Assembly (NCBI GenBank): GCA_030444405.1
Contig: JARFPM010000023.1
Span: 1-56,030 of the forward strand
Origin: Nitrospira sp.
GTDB lineage: Bacteria; Nitrospirota; Nitrospiria; Nitrospirales; Nitrospiraceae
DNA length: 56,030 nt
Direction of reading: 5' to 3'
Shown here piece by piece: positions 16,615-25,881 of the stretch. The notes beneath the pieces were generated by a model. The model was given only the letters and a program-made list of their open reading frames with translations, searched no databases and was not told where the DNA came from. The position numbers were made by a program, and so were the translations under genes. How positions within the stretch are numbered: the stretch's first letter is position 1; each line of letters begins with the position of its first letter.

Positions 16615-17868
16615 TCAGCGAGAGCGAGGACGCTGCTGGTTCCCGAACCCTGGCGGTAAGTCGCTACCCTTTCTTTCTCCGAACGGCGTTTCGATACCGA
16701 CAACAACAACATCGCCTTCTACCAGGCCACCAGATAGTATTTCCGTGGCAAACCCATCCGAGATACCAGTTTGGATGGACATCGCAGTGAGTTCTCCGCT
16801 CTCTGTCGGTTTCCAGACAGTTCTCGCCAGCATCGTTCCAGAATCTATCTTGACCAGGCGGCCTCCATTTCCTTTTGCAGATTGTCCATCGCTTCCCTGG
16901 CGATTTCCCTCACCCTTTGGAGGTATAAATCGGAGTGCCGCGTTAGGGACCTTGAGGACTTGATCTCTTTGAGCCACGACGATCGATACATTCGCGGTCA
17001 TGCCAGGCTTTAGCCGCAAATCCTGGTTATCCACGCCAACCACTACATTGTAGGTAACGACATTCTGCACGTTGGTGGGTGCAAGCCGCACTTGCTTGAT
17101 GCTGCCAGAGAACGACACTCCCGGATAGGCATCCACCGTAAACACCGCTTCCTTCCCTTCCGTCATCCCGCCGATATCCGACTCGCTCACGTTGGTATCG
17201 ACCTGCATCTTGGTCAGATCGAGGGCAATCATAAACAGATTCGGCGTAGCGAAGCTGGATGCCACCGTCTGACCGACTTCTATGTTGCGTGCCACCACGA
17301 TGCCGTCGACGGGCGACCGAATCACCGTATATTTCAATTCCAGCTCGGCCACATTCAACGCCGCCTCTGCTTGCTTGACCTGCGCCTCAGCGACCTGCAG
17401 CTGGGCCTCCGCGCTTTGGTAATTCGTGAGTGCGACATCGACGTCGTTTTGTGAGACAAACTGCTGAGGCAACAACGATTGCACACGGTCGAGTTCGCGC
17501 TTCCGCTGAGCCAGGTCGGCCTTGGATCGTGCGACGTTTGACCGCGCCATCACTAGATTGCTGGCGGCCTGTTCTCGGCGAGCCTTGACCGGTTCGGGGT
17601 CAATGACCGCAACCGTATCTCCGGCCTTCACCCGAGAATTAAAATCCGCATGGAGACTCTTGACCATCCCCGACACTTGCGTACCTACCTGGACCAACAC
17701 AACGGGATTGATTGTCCCAGTTGCGCTGACGATAGAAATCACCTGCCCACGCTCAACCGTAGCCGTTCGGTACCGGACGGGCACTTTGCGCTCCCCGTTG
17801 AAAAACACATACCCACCGACTGCAATTGCGATGGCCGCGATACTTATGATGAAGCCAATACGTTTCAT
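16615..17868 (-). CDS. macA: MacA-like periplasmic adaptor (membrane fusion protein)
   Basis: The product is 417 residues with an N-terminal membrane anchor (5-24), a split lipoyl domain (VVLVQVGTQVSGMV and YTVIRSPVDGIVVARNI), a long helical hairpin (about 95-175, Ala/Gln-rich) and beta-barrel and membrane-proximal domains (VRLAPTNVQNVVTYNVVV, LKPGMTANVSIVV). A glycine/lysine-rich insert (PKGEGNRQGSDGQSAKGNGG) interrupts the C-terminal domain. It bridges the inner-membrane ATPase/permease to an outer-membrane TolC-like channel, which must be encoded elsewhere. Confidence 0.94.
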   Translation of the reverse strand: MKRIGFIISIAAIAIAVGGYVFFNGERKVPVRYRTATVERGQVISIVSATGTINPVVLVQVGTQVSGMVKSLHADFNSRVKAGDTVAVIDPEPVKARREQAASNLVMARSNVARSKADLAQRKRELDRVQSLLPQQFVSQNDVDVALTNYQSAEAQLQVAEAQVKQAEAALNVAELELKYTVIRSPVDGIVVARNIEVGQTVASSFATPNLFMIALDLTKMQVDTNVSESDIGGMTEGKEAVFTVDAYPGVSFSGSIKQVRLAPTNVQNVVTYNVVVGVDNQDLRLKPGMTANVSIVVAQRDQVLKVPNAALRFIPPKGEGNRQGSDGQSAKGNGGRLVKIDSGTMLARTVWKPTESGELTAMSIQTGISDGFATEILSGGLVEGDVVVVGIETPFGERKGSDLPPGFGNQQRPRSR

Positions 17869-18074
17869 ACATTAGGCGCTCGATCCAAAAAGCGCATACC
17901 TACCCTCTCACAGGAAACCACCGGGGATTCACCTCTCTCCCCGCACGAACCATCGTTTTCCTTCTAAAACACCTTGTTCAGCTTAACATGAGTCCAGCCG
18001 CATACCAAGGACTGAAATTTTCTAGTGGAGAGAACGCTGTAAAGACAGTTACTTGGGAGGGAAGACTCGTGAGC

Positions 18075-19415
18075 TTATCCTGTCAAGAACCGATCCAAGA
18101 ACGTCGTCGACACGTGGCCCTTCTGAAAGTCAGGATCATCAAGGATCCGACGGTGAAGCGGGATGGTGGTCTTGATTCCCTCGATGATGAACTCGCCAAG
18201 AGCGCGTTTCATGCGAGCCATTGATTCCTGTCGATCACGGCCATGGGTGATCAGCTTGGCAATCATCGAATCGTAGTAAGGAACGACCACCGAGCCTGAC
18301 TCCATGGCGGAGTCAACCCGGACTCCGAACCCTCCCGGCGGGCTGTATTTGGTGATCACTCCTGGAGACGGCGTAAACTTTTCCGGATCTTCGGCATTAA
18401 TACGACACTCTAAGCTGTGCCCAGTGAGGATCACATCCTGTTGCCGAATAGAGAGCGGATGACCGGCGGCCAGACGAATCTGTTCCTTAATCAAATCAAT
18501 GCCTGTCACCATTTCGGTGATTGGGTGTTCCACCTGGATACGGGTATTGACCTCCATAAAATAAAACTGGCGGTCTTTATCCAGCAGAAATTCGACGGTT
18601 CCGACATTTCGGTAATGGGCAGCCTTTACAGCCTCCACAGCCACCCGACCAATTTCCCGACGCAATTTGTCATCGACCACAGGGGACGGAGTTTCTTCGA
18701 CGAGTTTTTGATGCCGTCTTTGAATCGAACAGTCCCGTTCCCCGAGATGAACCACCCGACCATGTTGATCAGCTAAGATCTGCACTTCGATATGACGCGG
18801 TTCTAGAAAGTACCGCTCGAGGTACACACCGTCGTTGCCGAAGGTCGATTTCGCTTCAGCTTGCGCAGCCTGAAAGGCTCGGCCAAGGTCTTCGGCCTTG
18901 TTGACGACACGCATGCCTCGCCCTCCCCCTCCAGCAGTAGCTTTAATAATGACGGGAAAGCCGATCTTCTGCGCCGCCTGCAACGCATCCTCCTCGCTGC
19001 GCAATTCGCCTGGACTTCCAGGTGTTACCGGAAGGCCTCGCTTCGCCACGATCTCACGTGCCTTCGCCTTATCCCCCATCATGGCGATATTTTCCGAGCT
19101 CGGTCCAATGAACTTTATGCCGATTGACTCGCAGACTTCAGCAAAATGGGCGTTCTCCGAGAGAAATCCGTACCCAGGATGAATAGCGTCGACACCCGTA
19201 ATCTCTGCGGCACTCAAGACATTGGGAATATTTCGGTAGCTCAACGCCGATTCGGCCGGCCCCACACACACCTTTTCGTCCGCCGCTCGAACGTGCAGTG
19301 CAAGCGCATCCGCTTCAGAATGAATGGCCACAGTCTTGATGCCAAGTTCCTTACAAGCGCGGATCACTCGCAACGCGATTTCTCCGCGATTAGCAACCAG
19401 AACTTTCTTAAACAC
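18075..19415 (-). CDS. accC: Acetyl-CoA carboxylase, biotin carboxylase subunit
   Basis: The product is 446 residues, normal for AccC, starting at a GTG with GGAG 9 bases upstream. ATP-grasp features are clear: the glycine-rich lid [10 protein letters not shown] (about 163-172), [24 protein letters not shown] and the active-site [14 protein letters not shown]. It carboxylates biotin carried on BCCP, the first step of fatty acid synthesis. It lies 43 bases after accB on the same strand and is the last gene of the long minus-strand block. Confidence 0.97.
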   Translation of the reverse strand: MFKKVLVANRGEIALRVIRACKELGIKTVAIHSEADALALHVRAADEKVCVGPAESALSYRNIPNVLSAAEITGVDAIHPGYGFLSENAHFAEVCESIGIKFIGPSSENIAMMGDKAKAREIVAKRGLPVTPGSPGELRSEEDALQAAQKIGFPVIIKATAGGGGRGMRVVNKAEDLGRAFQAAQAEAKSTFGNDGVYLERYFLEPRHIEVQILADQHGRVVHLGERDCSIQRRHQKLVEETPSPVVDDKLRREIGRVAVEAVKAAHYRNVGTVEFLLDKDRQFYFMEVNTRIQVEHPITEMVTGIDLIKEQIRLAAGHPLSIRQQDVILTGHSLECRINAEDPEKFTPSPGVITKYSPPGGFGVRVDSAMESGSVVVPYYDSMIAKLITHGRDRQESMARMKRALGEFIIEGIKTTIPLHRRILDDPDFQKGHVSTTFLDRFLTG

Positions 19416-19458
19416 GTCTCGGCTCCGATACGACGGCGAGGACAGTTTTTAGAATAGC

Positions 19459-20022
19459 CTACGAAGCGGCTTTGGGATCGATAAGAAACAGCGCCTGACC
19501 ATATTCCACTGACTTTGTGCTCTCCACCAAGATCTTGACAAGACGACCGTCCACTTCCGATTCAATTTCGTTCATGAGTTTCATCGCTTCGACGATGCAC
19601 AGCACTTGGCCCTTTTTCACAGACTCCCCCTCTTCAACATATGGATCGGCGTCGGGTGAAGGAGATCGGTAAAACGTGCCGACGATGGGGGAAGTGACAG
19701 TCACAAAACCTGTGCTTGCGTCCGATACTGATGTCGCAGCTGAAGCGGAATGCATCGGTTGTTGAGGCGGGGTTGGGACAGAGTCCTGCGCTGAAGTCGC
19801 GAGAGGTCTGGCTAAGAGTTCATGACGGACGCGGATGCGGATGCCTTGTCGTTCAAACTCAAGCTCGGTTAAATTATTCTGCCTAAGCAGATCGATGAGT
19901 TCTTGAATTTGTTTAGCGGATCCACCTGTGAGCGATGCCTCATGGACCGGCTCGTCACCGGCATCCGGCAGGACAATCCGTCGAGTCCTGGATTTTGAAG
20001 GAACAGATCGACGACGGCTCAC
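19459..20022 (-). CDS. accB: Acetyl-CoA carboxylase, biotin carboxyl carrier protein
   Basis: The product is 187 residues. The C-terminal biotinyl domain has the thumb-like VGTFYRSPSPDADPYVEEG and the biotinylation site VEAMKLMNEIE. The N-terminal helix region IQELIDLLRQNNLTELEFE is typical, but it is preceded by about 35 extra residues that are first strongly basic. The start GTG overlaps the efp stop by 4 bases (GTGA), which supports the long form. No better internal start codon with a Shine-Dalgarno is seen. Confidence 0.95.
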   Translation of the reverse strand: MSRRRSVPSKSRTRRIVLPDAGDEPVHEASLTGGSAKQIQELIDLLRQNNLTELEFERQGIRIRVRHELLARPLATSAQDSVPTPPQQPMHSASAATSVSDASTGFVTVTSPIVGTFYRSPSPDADPYVEEGESVKKGQVLCIVEAMKLMNEIESEVDGRLVKILVESTKSVEYGQALFLIDPKAAS

Positions 20023-20579
20023 CGAACACGCTCCACGTAGGATCTGGTGCGAGTATCGATCCGAATGACGGTGCCGACCTCCAGATAGAGCGGAACTTTA
20101 ATCGTGGCTCCGGTTTCCACCACCGCCGGCTTGGTGCCTCCGGACGCGGTATCCCCACGCACACCGGGCTCCGCATCGACGACCTTGAGTTCAATAAAGT
20201 TGGGCAACTCGACGGCGATCGGGCGATGTTCATAGATGAGGATCTTGACGATCATATTTTCTTTCAACAAATCGGCGTTCTCTCCCAACTGACTTCTCTC
20301 AAACGTCAATTGCTCGTATGTCTCAGTATCCATCAGAGTATAGGAATCTCCGGATGCGTAAAGGAACTGCATGTCGCGCTCTTCCAAATCGGGCTCTTCA
20401 AACCGTTCTCCTGACCGAAACGTTCGGTCCAACACATTTCCAGAGAGATAGCTTTTCAACTTCGTCCGTACGAAGGCACCGCCTTTGCCAGGCTTTACGT
20501 GTTGGAACTCGACGATATAAAAAGGCTCGCCTTCGACCATTAAGCGTACCCCGCTACGAAAATCAACCGTGGAAATCAC
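20019..20579 (-). CDS. efp: Translation elongation factor P
   Basis: The product is 186 residues with the three EF-P beta-barrel domains. The tip loop VKPGKGGAF places Lys32 where EF-P is post-translationally modified in many bacteria; the C-terminal signature GTVIRIDTRTRSYVERV is present. EF-P relieves ribosome stalling at proline runs. The start is GTG with AAGGGAG 6 bases upstream. It is coupled to accB by a 4-base overlap. Confidence 0.97.
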   Translation of the reverse strand: MISTVDFRSGVRLMVEGEPFYIVEFQHVKPGKGGAFVRTKLKSYLSGNVLDRTFRSGERFEEPDLEERDMQFLYASGDSYTLMDTETYEQLTFERSQLGENADLLKENMIVKILIYEHRPIAVELPNFIELKVVDAEPGVRGDTASGGTKPAVVETGATIKVPLYLEVGTVIRIDTRTRSYVERVR

Positions 20580-20624
20580 TCACAACTCCCTTCTATTTTT
20601 GGAAAAGCGACCGGCCTGGTAATG

Positions 20625-21128
20625 TCACCAGTGCGCGCTTGTCTTCGCTCCGCTTACTGAGGTACTCCCTCCAGAAGAACTCTTCGATCCGGTAGCAGAT
20701 ATTTCCTCGCACAATCCTCGCAAGGCCAACAAATATCCGCTGGCACCGAACCCGGAGATCTGTGCCAATGCGACTCCCGACACGTATGAATGCCGCCTGA
20801 ATTCTTCTCGCCGATAGATGTTTGACAGATGGACCTCGATGGTAGGCAAATCTACGGCGGCCAAGGCATCACGTATCGCGACGCTGGTGTGAGTATAGGC
20901 CGCCGGATTGATGATAATGCCGTGATAGCCGCGTCGCGCTTCTTGAATCCAGTTCACCAATTCCCCCTCAAGATTCGACTGACGAATAACAAGTTCGGCT
21001 CCAAGTTGACCACCCAGCTTTATCAGCGCGGCGTCGATCATTTCAAGAGTCGCCGTCCCATAAATGGATTCTTCGCGATTACCCAACAGATTCAGATTAG
21101 GACCGTGAAGGACCAGGATGCGCAGCAT
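20625..21128 (-). CDS. aroQ: 3-dehydroquinate dehydratase, type II
   Basis: The start is taken at the ATG at 21128 ([16 protein letters not shown]), the usual family N-terminus; an in-frame start at 21164 is possible. The product is 167 residues. Type II marks are [11 protein letters not shown], the catalytic tyrosine in [21 protein letters not shown], and [18 protein letters not shown]. It converts 3-dehydroquinate to 3-dehydroshikimate in the shikimate pathway. A Ser/Gly-rich tail of about 20 residues extends past the usual C-terminus. It is followed 45 bases later by efp. Confidence 0.95.
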   Translation of the reverse strand: MLRILVLHGPNLNLLGNREESIYGTATLEMIDAALIKLGGQLGAELVIRQSNLEGELVNWIQEARRGYHGIIINPAAYTHTSVAIRDALAAVDLPTIEVHLSNIYRREEFRRHSYVSGVALAQISGFGASGYLLALRGLCEEISATGSKSSSGGSTSVSGAKTSAHW

Positions 21129-21230
21129 GTCGCGTGCGATACCTCCCACTATAAACTGCCCCACCCCACCAAGGGCGGCATTCTAGCAGTCCCCTCTCAG
21201 AGGGTCAAACCGTTGAAGTCATAAGGAAGC

Positions 21231-21983
21231 TCAGGGGTGGGGCCGAGAAGAAACTTGGGGATTTCGTCGACGCGCCTGAACCGAGTTGAGCCACTGCGCA
21301 AGCTGTGCGATCACTATGCCTCGAGGTTTCTGAGAGGCTTCGGCCGTGGAACCGGCTGTAGGAACAGGTCTTTCTTCTGAACGGAGCACGCTACTCAATA
21401 ACCTGTTAGTTTCATCTTTCGTTGCGAGCGTTGCATCGCCTAGGGAGGATGTCGTGCCCTCGCCGCGAAGGTGGTCCGAGTCAAAGCTTGCGTTCTTTAC
21501 CGGTTTCTCATGCAATGGTCCTTGCGATTGTGCCGCTCCATGAGCCGTCGGCACGTCGAGCCCGGCACGAAGAGACAAGGCTTCTTGGTCGTGTGGGTTA
21601 ACGGATAAAATAACGTTGCACGACCGGACGGCCGCTTCTTTGGCCCCTTGAGCCGCGTAGAGCTTGGCCAATGTTCGATGCGCACGAAGATTATCAGGGC
21701 TCAATTTTATAGCTTCTTCGAGAATGGCCTTGGCCTTGACTGCTTGGTTCAACTGCTCATATGCACGACCTAAGGCAACCATGGCCGTGATAAAACCTGG
21801 ATAGATCTTCAGCCCATCCTCAAGAACAGCAACGGCCTCTTCCCACATACCGGCTTTGCCGTATTCTTCTGCCAGAGGGACAAACACCTTGGACCCCGGC
21901 TCTTTAGCAAAGGCCAAGGCCAGCCGATCAATTTCAGCGGCATTACCCGTTTTTTTTGAACTGGACGCCATAGCTCTGCTCAC
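21231..21983 (-). CDS. Tetratricopeptide repeat protein
   Basis: The product is up to 250 residues (GTG at 21983 overlapping the coaBC stop by 4 bases; an ATG at 21971 is an alternative). Residues about 15-150 form four TPR-like helical pairs (FVPLAEEYGKAGMWEEAVAV, AMVALGRAYEQLNQAVKAKA, LRAHRTLAKLYAAQGAKEAA). The C-terminal 100 residues are low in complexity. No signal peptide. It is likely a cytoplasmic scaffold; the operon position between coaBC and aroQ gives no clear function. Confidence 0.85.
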   Translation of the reverse strand: MSRAMASSSKKTGNAAEIDRLALAFAKEPGSKVFVPLAEEYGKAGMWEEAVAVLEDGLKIYPGFITAMVALGRAYEQLNQAVKAKAILEEAIKLSPDNLRAHRTLAKLYAAQGAKEAAVRSCNVILSVNPHDQEALSLRAGLDVPTAHGAAQSQGPLHEKPVKNASFDSDHLRGEGTTSSLGDATLATKDETNRLLSSVLRSEERPVPTAGSTAEASQKPRGIVIAQLAQWLNSVQARRRNPQVSSRPHP

Positions 21984-23224
21984 TCCACCAAGGACTCACG
22001 ACGAGGTGAGATCAGACACAGTTCGCGCACGGCAGTCAGAATTTCGTCGGCCAGACGGCGCTTGGACATCAGTCCCAAGGTCTTCTGTTCGCCCGTGGCC
22101 GAGAGAATGATAACCGCATTGTCGTCACTGCCAAACCCACCTCCCCCTTGCGCGACATCGTTAGCAACGATGAGATCCAAGCCTTTCCCTCTCAACTTGT
22201 CTTTCGCATGAGACAGCACTTGTTCGGTTTCCGCCGCGAAACCGACCACAATTTGCGTTGTCCGACGCGCGGACAGCATCGAGAGAATGTCCGGAGTGGC
22301 TTCAAGCTCGAGTACGAGTTCAGATTTGCCCTGTTTCTTGAGTTTCTGCCCAGCCGGCATTTTGGGCCGAAAGTCCGCGACCGCTGCCGCCATGATCAGA
22401 ACCGTAGCGGAAGGGAAATGCCGACTCAATGCGTCGCTCATCTCGCCCGCTGTGTTGACCGAAACAGTAGTTATCCCCTGAGGAGGCGTCAGGGAGGAAG
22501 GCCCTGTAACCAAGATAACCTCCGCTCCTCGATCCCGTGCAGCTTCTGCAATTGCATATCCCATCTTCCCGGAGGAACGGTTGGAAATAAAACGAACCGG
22601 ATCAATGGGTTCTTGAGTCGGGCCCGCGGATACCAGCACCCGCTGCCCTCGCCAATCCCGCTGTGGGATCAGCGCCGCATGTATGGCATCCAAGATTCTT
22701 GACTCAGCTGGGAGCCTCCCTTGTGCAACTTGTCCTGATGCCAGCGGACCCACTTCAGGATCAAGCACGACGACACCACGGGCGCGGAGCAGCTGAACAT
22801 GTTGAACGACCGTGGGATGTGTCCACATATCCCCGTCCATGGCAGGAGCGACAATCACGGGGCACCGAGCATTCAACAGCATCGTGCTCAACAGATCATC
22901 TGCTAGACCAAGCGCCGCCTTTGCCAGAAAATTTGCCGTAGCCGGCGCCACGATAATCGCATGGGCTTGTTCTGGGAGAACAAGATGAGCCATCTCCTCG
23001 TGAGATTCAAAAATGTCCGTCGCTACCCGCCTTCCGGAGAGGACTTCAAACGTGAGGGATGTCACAAATTTGGTGGCAGCCTGAGTCATGACCACCGACA
23101 CTGTGGCACCTTCACGCGCAAGAGCTCGAAGCAAGCCGACCGCTTTGTACGCGGCGATGCTGCCGGTTACTCCAAGGGCAAGACGCTTGCCCCACAGATG
23201 TGGCGGCGATTGTGCTTCTTCCAA
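21980..23224 (-). CDS. coaBC: Bifunctional phosphopantothenoylcysteine decarboxylase / synthetase
   Basis: The product is 414 residues and makes 4-phosphopantetheine in coenzyme A synthesis. The N-terminal flavoprotein CoaC domain has [16 protein letters not shown] and [16 protein letters not shown]-type motifs; the C-terminal CoaB domain has [27 protein letters not shown] and later K-rich KLKKQGK. The start is TTG, supported by GAGGAG that overlaps the last codons of rpoZ. It is tightly linked to rpoZ upstream and the TPR gene downstream. Confidence 0.96.
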   Translation of the reverse strand: MEEAQSPPHLWGKRLALGVTGSIAAYKAVGLLRALAREGATVSVVMTQAATKFVTSLTFEVLSGRRVATDIFESHEEMAHLVLPEQAHAIIVAPATANFLAKAALGLADDLLSTMLLNARCPVIVAPAMDGDMWTHPTVVQHVQLLRARGVVVLDPEVGPLASGQVAQGRLPAESRILDAIHAALIPQRDWRGQRVLVSAGPTQEPIDPVRFISNRSSGKMGYAIAEAARDRGAEVILVTGPSSLTPPQGITTVSVNTAGEMSDALSRHFPSATVLIMAAAVADFRPKMPAGQKLKKQGKSELVLELEATPDILSMLSARRTTQIVVGFAAETEQVLSHAKDKLRGKGLDLIVANDVAQGGGGFGSDDNAVIILSATGEQKTLGLMSKRRLADEILTAVRELCLISPRRESLVE

Positions 23225-23227
23225 TGG

Positions 23228-23587
23228 TTACTCCTCAGCCGAGGCCACCGTCGGCTGTACCGTATCATCGACGTACACACTAAGCTCCTTCTTGATTTCG
23301 CGGGCGTCCTCTCCGGTCATCATTGCTATCCGCTCGGTTTCACCCTCTTTTCCTCGTTTAGCTTCCTTCATCGCATCGCGGGCCTCCTTGCCGGTCAAAT
23401 ACTTGACATGACCTCTCAGCACCTCGTCAAGTGCGATGGTGGTTTCTTTTGTGAAGCGAGAGAACCCGGCTGGTTTAGCACCTTGAGTCAAGTGCTTCGC
23501 CCGCTGTGAGGCGACGATCACCAATCGATGACGGGAATCAAATTCGTTTGACGTGTATTGCGGCAACAAACTCAGCATGTCGATCAT
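23228..23587 (-). CDS. rpoZ: RNA polymerase omega subunit
   Basis: The start is taken at the ATG at 23587 (MIDMLSLLPQYT); GGGAG lies about 13 bases upstream. The product is 119 residues: the RpoZ core (RHRLVIVASQRAKHLTQG, then TTIALDEVLRGHV) plus an acidic/basic C-terminal extension of about 45 residues. Omega helps assemble RNA polymerase. It lies just after gmk, as in many bacteria. The open frame continues upstream to 23674 but that part overlaps gmk and is not conserved. Confidence 0.93.
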   Translation of the reverse strand: MIDMLSLLPQYTSNEFDSRHRLVIVASQRAKHLTQGAKPAGFSRFTKETTIALDEVLRGHVKYLTGKEARDAMKEAKRGKEGETERIAMMTGEDAREIKKELSVYVDDTVQPTVASAEE

Positions 23588-23606
23588 AATTGATCTTGCT
23601 CCCTTG

Positions 23607-24323
23607 CTATAAAGTGGACGTCGTTTCCCTTTCCGCCAATTTTGCATCTTTCTCAAGAATAAAGCTTTGCTCAAGCCAATGCATGTCCATCCGCTGGGTC
23701 TTCAGGCGTTCCGCAAGAAAAATGCTTTGCAGTTCACGGAGAGATTGCGTCAAATCATCGTTGCGAACAATGTAATAATACTCCCTGAAACACCAGACCT
23801 CTTCTTTCACCTTTTGCAATCGGCGGACAATCTCTTCCTGAGAGTCTGATCCCCGGCTTTGGAGTCGAGCACGCAGAATGTCCATCGAGGGAGGGAGAAT
23901 GAAGATATAGACGGCATCGCCAAATTTCTTTTTAATCTGGAGCGCACCTTGGACATCGATCTCCAGCAAAACATCGATGCCCTGCTCCATCATATCCATT
24001 AAAGGCTTCCTCGGTGTTCCGTACCAGTGGGAATACACGTGGGCGTACTCCAAAAACTCATTTCTCGCAACCATCTCGTGAAATACGTTCTCTTCGATAA
24101 AGAAGTACTCACGTCCGTGTTCTTCTCCTGGGCGCGGTTTTCTTGTCGTGAAGGACACCGAATGCCACAGCCCGGAGACCGACGTCACAACTTGTTTGCA
24201 CAAGGTCGTCTTCCCTGCTCCTGAAGGGGCTGAAATGATGTACAGGATTCCCCGACGTTGAGGAACTTGCTGATTCTCCGTAACACCTGGAGGGCGGTTA
24301 CTTGTGGTAATCGCAGTGCTCAT
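23607..24323 (-). CDS. gmk: Guanylate kinase
   Basis: The product is 238 residues, with about 20 extra N-terminal residues before the P-loop SAPSGAGKTT. The GMP-binding region SFTTRKPRPGEEHGREYFF and LLEIDVQGALQ are present. It phosphorylates GMP to GDP. The ATG overlaps the yicC stop by 4 bases (ATGA). A C-terminal tail follows the usual end. Confidence 0.96.
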   Translation of the reverse strand: MSTAITTSNRPPGVTENQQVPQRRGILYIISAPSGAGKTTLCKQVVTSVSGLWHSVSFTTRKPRPGEEHGREYFFIEENVFHEMVARNEFLEYAHVYSHWYGTPRKPLMDMMEQGIDVLLEIDVQGALQIKKKFGDAVYIFILPPSMDILRARLQSRGSDSQEEIVRRLQKVKEEVWCFREYYYIVRNDDLTQSLRELQSIFLAERLKTQRMDMHWLEQSFILEKDAKLAERETTSTL

Positions 24324-25198
24324 TCGACATTCTGTATCTGTTCGCGCATACGCTCAAGCTCGGCCTTCATTCGCACCACGTCGGCCCTGATCGCCGCGTC
24401 GTTGGCTTTTGATCCAATGGTATTGACTTCCCGGCCCATTTCCTGAAGAAGAAAATCCAGGGTCTTGCCCACCGGCTCGGTGCCTTGGAGCGCACGCTCA
24501 AACTGTATCATATGCGTGTCTAGTCTGACCAATTCTTCTGTAATGTCGCACCGGTCGGCATAAAGGGCCAACTCCTGATTGAGCCGAGGGAGGTCTGGGA
24601 TAGAGTCTGTCAACAACTTCTCCACGCGCTGCTTCATACGGTCGAAGGTTTCCTGCGCAATGTGGGGAGCACGGGACGATACTGCGCTTCTGCATTCACG
24701 CACTTGATCAAGTCGAGCCAGGATATCCTGTGCAAGCAAGCCCCCCTCTTTCTCCCGCATCTTCGCCATATCCGACACCGCGAGTAGCCCAAGTTTCTCC
24801 ACCATTTTTGTGAGCTTAGGATCATCGGTCGGCTGTTCAGAAAGCGCGATGATATCGCGGAACCCTGCCATCAGTCCGATGTCAATGGAACCCTTAAGTT
24901 TCAGTGTGCGCTGGAGTGTACGAAGAGCTTGATGGTACTGTTTCGCTAGTTCAACGTCAAGTTGCACCGCGCGAGCGCTTCCTCGACTGCCCTGTAGCAA
25001 CACCGTAAGATCGACTCTTCCACGCATACAATGTTGTTGGATCGTCTTCTTGAAGCGTTCTTCTAGCCCGCTCATCGACTTCGGCAGACGAATGGATGTT
25101 TCAAGGAAACGATGGTTAACCGATCGTACTTCAACGCTGACCGTCCCATCGGACCATGACTCCTGTCGCCGGCCAAATCCTGTCATGCTCTTAATCAT
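24320..25198 (-). CDS. YicC family endoribonuclease
   Basis: The start is the ATG at 25198, which overlaps the nth stop by 4 bases (ATGA); the frame is open further upstream but only inside nth. The product is 292 residues beginning MIKSMTGFGR, the YicC signature, with EVRSVNHRFLE and the C-terminal DUF1732 region LDFLLQEMGREVNTIGSKAND. In E. coli YicC is an RNase with a role in small RNA turnover. It sits upstream of gmk, as in many genomes. Confidence 0.94.
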   Translation of the reverse strand: MIKSMTGFGRRQESWSDGTVSVEVRSVNHRFLETSIRLPKSMSGLEERFKKTIQQHCMRGRVDLTVLLQGSRGSARAVQLDVELAKQYHQALRTLQRTLKLKGSIDIGLMAGFRDIIALSEQPTDDPKLTKMVEKLGLLAVSDMAKMREKEGGLLAQDILARLDQVRECRSAVSSRAPHIAQETFDRMKQRVEKLLTDSIPDLPRLNQELALYADRCDITEELVRLDTHMIQFERALQGTEPVGKTLDFLLQEMGREVNTIGSKANDAAIRADVVRMKAELERMREQIQNVE

Positions 25199-25860
25199 TT
25201 CCGGAGTTTTCCTTCCCACTCGCAAACATCGTAAGTCGGACAAACAAGGCAGCGCGGCTTCCGTGCAAGGCACACATACCGGCCATGAAGAAGCAACCGT
25301 TGAGACACATTCGTCCACTGGGTTTGCGGATACGCTGACTGCAGATCGCACTCGATTTGCTCGGGATCCCTTGAATGGGTCAGGGCCAGTCGGTTAGCCA
25401 CCCGCCTTACATGTGTATCAACCACAACAGCTGGTTTTCCAAATACGGCTCCAAGAAGTACATTGGCTGTTTTTCGCCCGACACCAGGTAGCGATGTGAG
25501 TTCTTCCATTCTGTCGGGGACTTGCCCCTTGAACCGCGCGGTAATGACCTGAGCACAGCCGATCAAGTTTTTCGCCTTGCTCTTATAAAAGCCGGTTGAT
25601 CTGATCAATGCCTCCAGATTGGTCGGCATCGCCTTTGCCATGACTTGCGGTGTTGGATATTGCTTGAATAGGCTCGGCGTCACCTGATTCACACGCTGGT
25701 CCGTGCACTGTGCCGATAGAATTGTGGCGACCAGAAGCTCCCACGGAGAACGATGCGCTAATTCCACTCGCGCCACCGGCATGGCGTGACGGAGCCTCGT
25801 GGCGATCTGCGCTGGACGGTCGAGAGCCGACTGTACTCTCATGCGTTCGGCTTTCTTCAT
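25195..25860 (-). CDS. nth: Endonuclease III
   Basis: The product is 221 residues. The helix-hairpin-helix LPGVGRKTANVLL carries the catalytic lysine, VVVDTHVRRVANRL the catalytic aspartate, and the C-terminal cluster C-X6-C-X2-C-X5-C (CLARKPRCLVCPTYDVC) binds a 4Fe-4S cluster. It removes oxidised pyrimidines from DNA and cuts abasic sites. It lies between hflX and yicC with close spacing. Confidence 0.97.
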   Translation of the reverse strand: MKKAERMRVQSALDRPAQIATRLRHAMPVARVELAHRSPWELLVATILSAQCTDQRVNQVTPSLFKQYPTPQVMAKAMPTNLEALIRSTGFYKSKAKNLIGCAQVITARFKGQVPDRMEELTSLPGVGRKTANVLLGAVFGKPAVVVDTHVRRVANRLALTHSRDPEQIECDLQSAYPQTQWTNVSQRLLLHGRYVCLARKPRCLVCPTYDVCEWEGKLRK

Positions 25861-25881
25861 GGCGGCCCGATTGTGCAGAGC

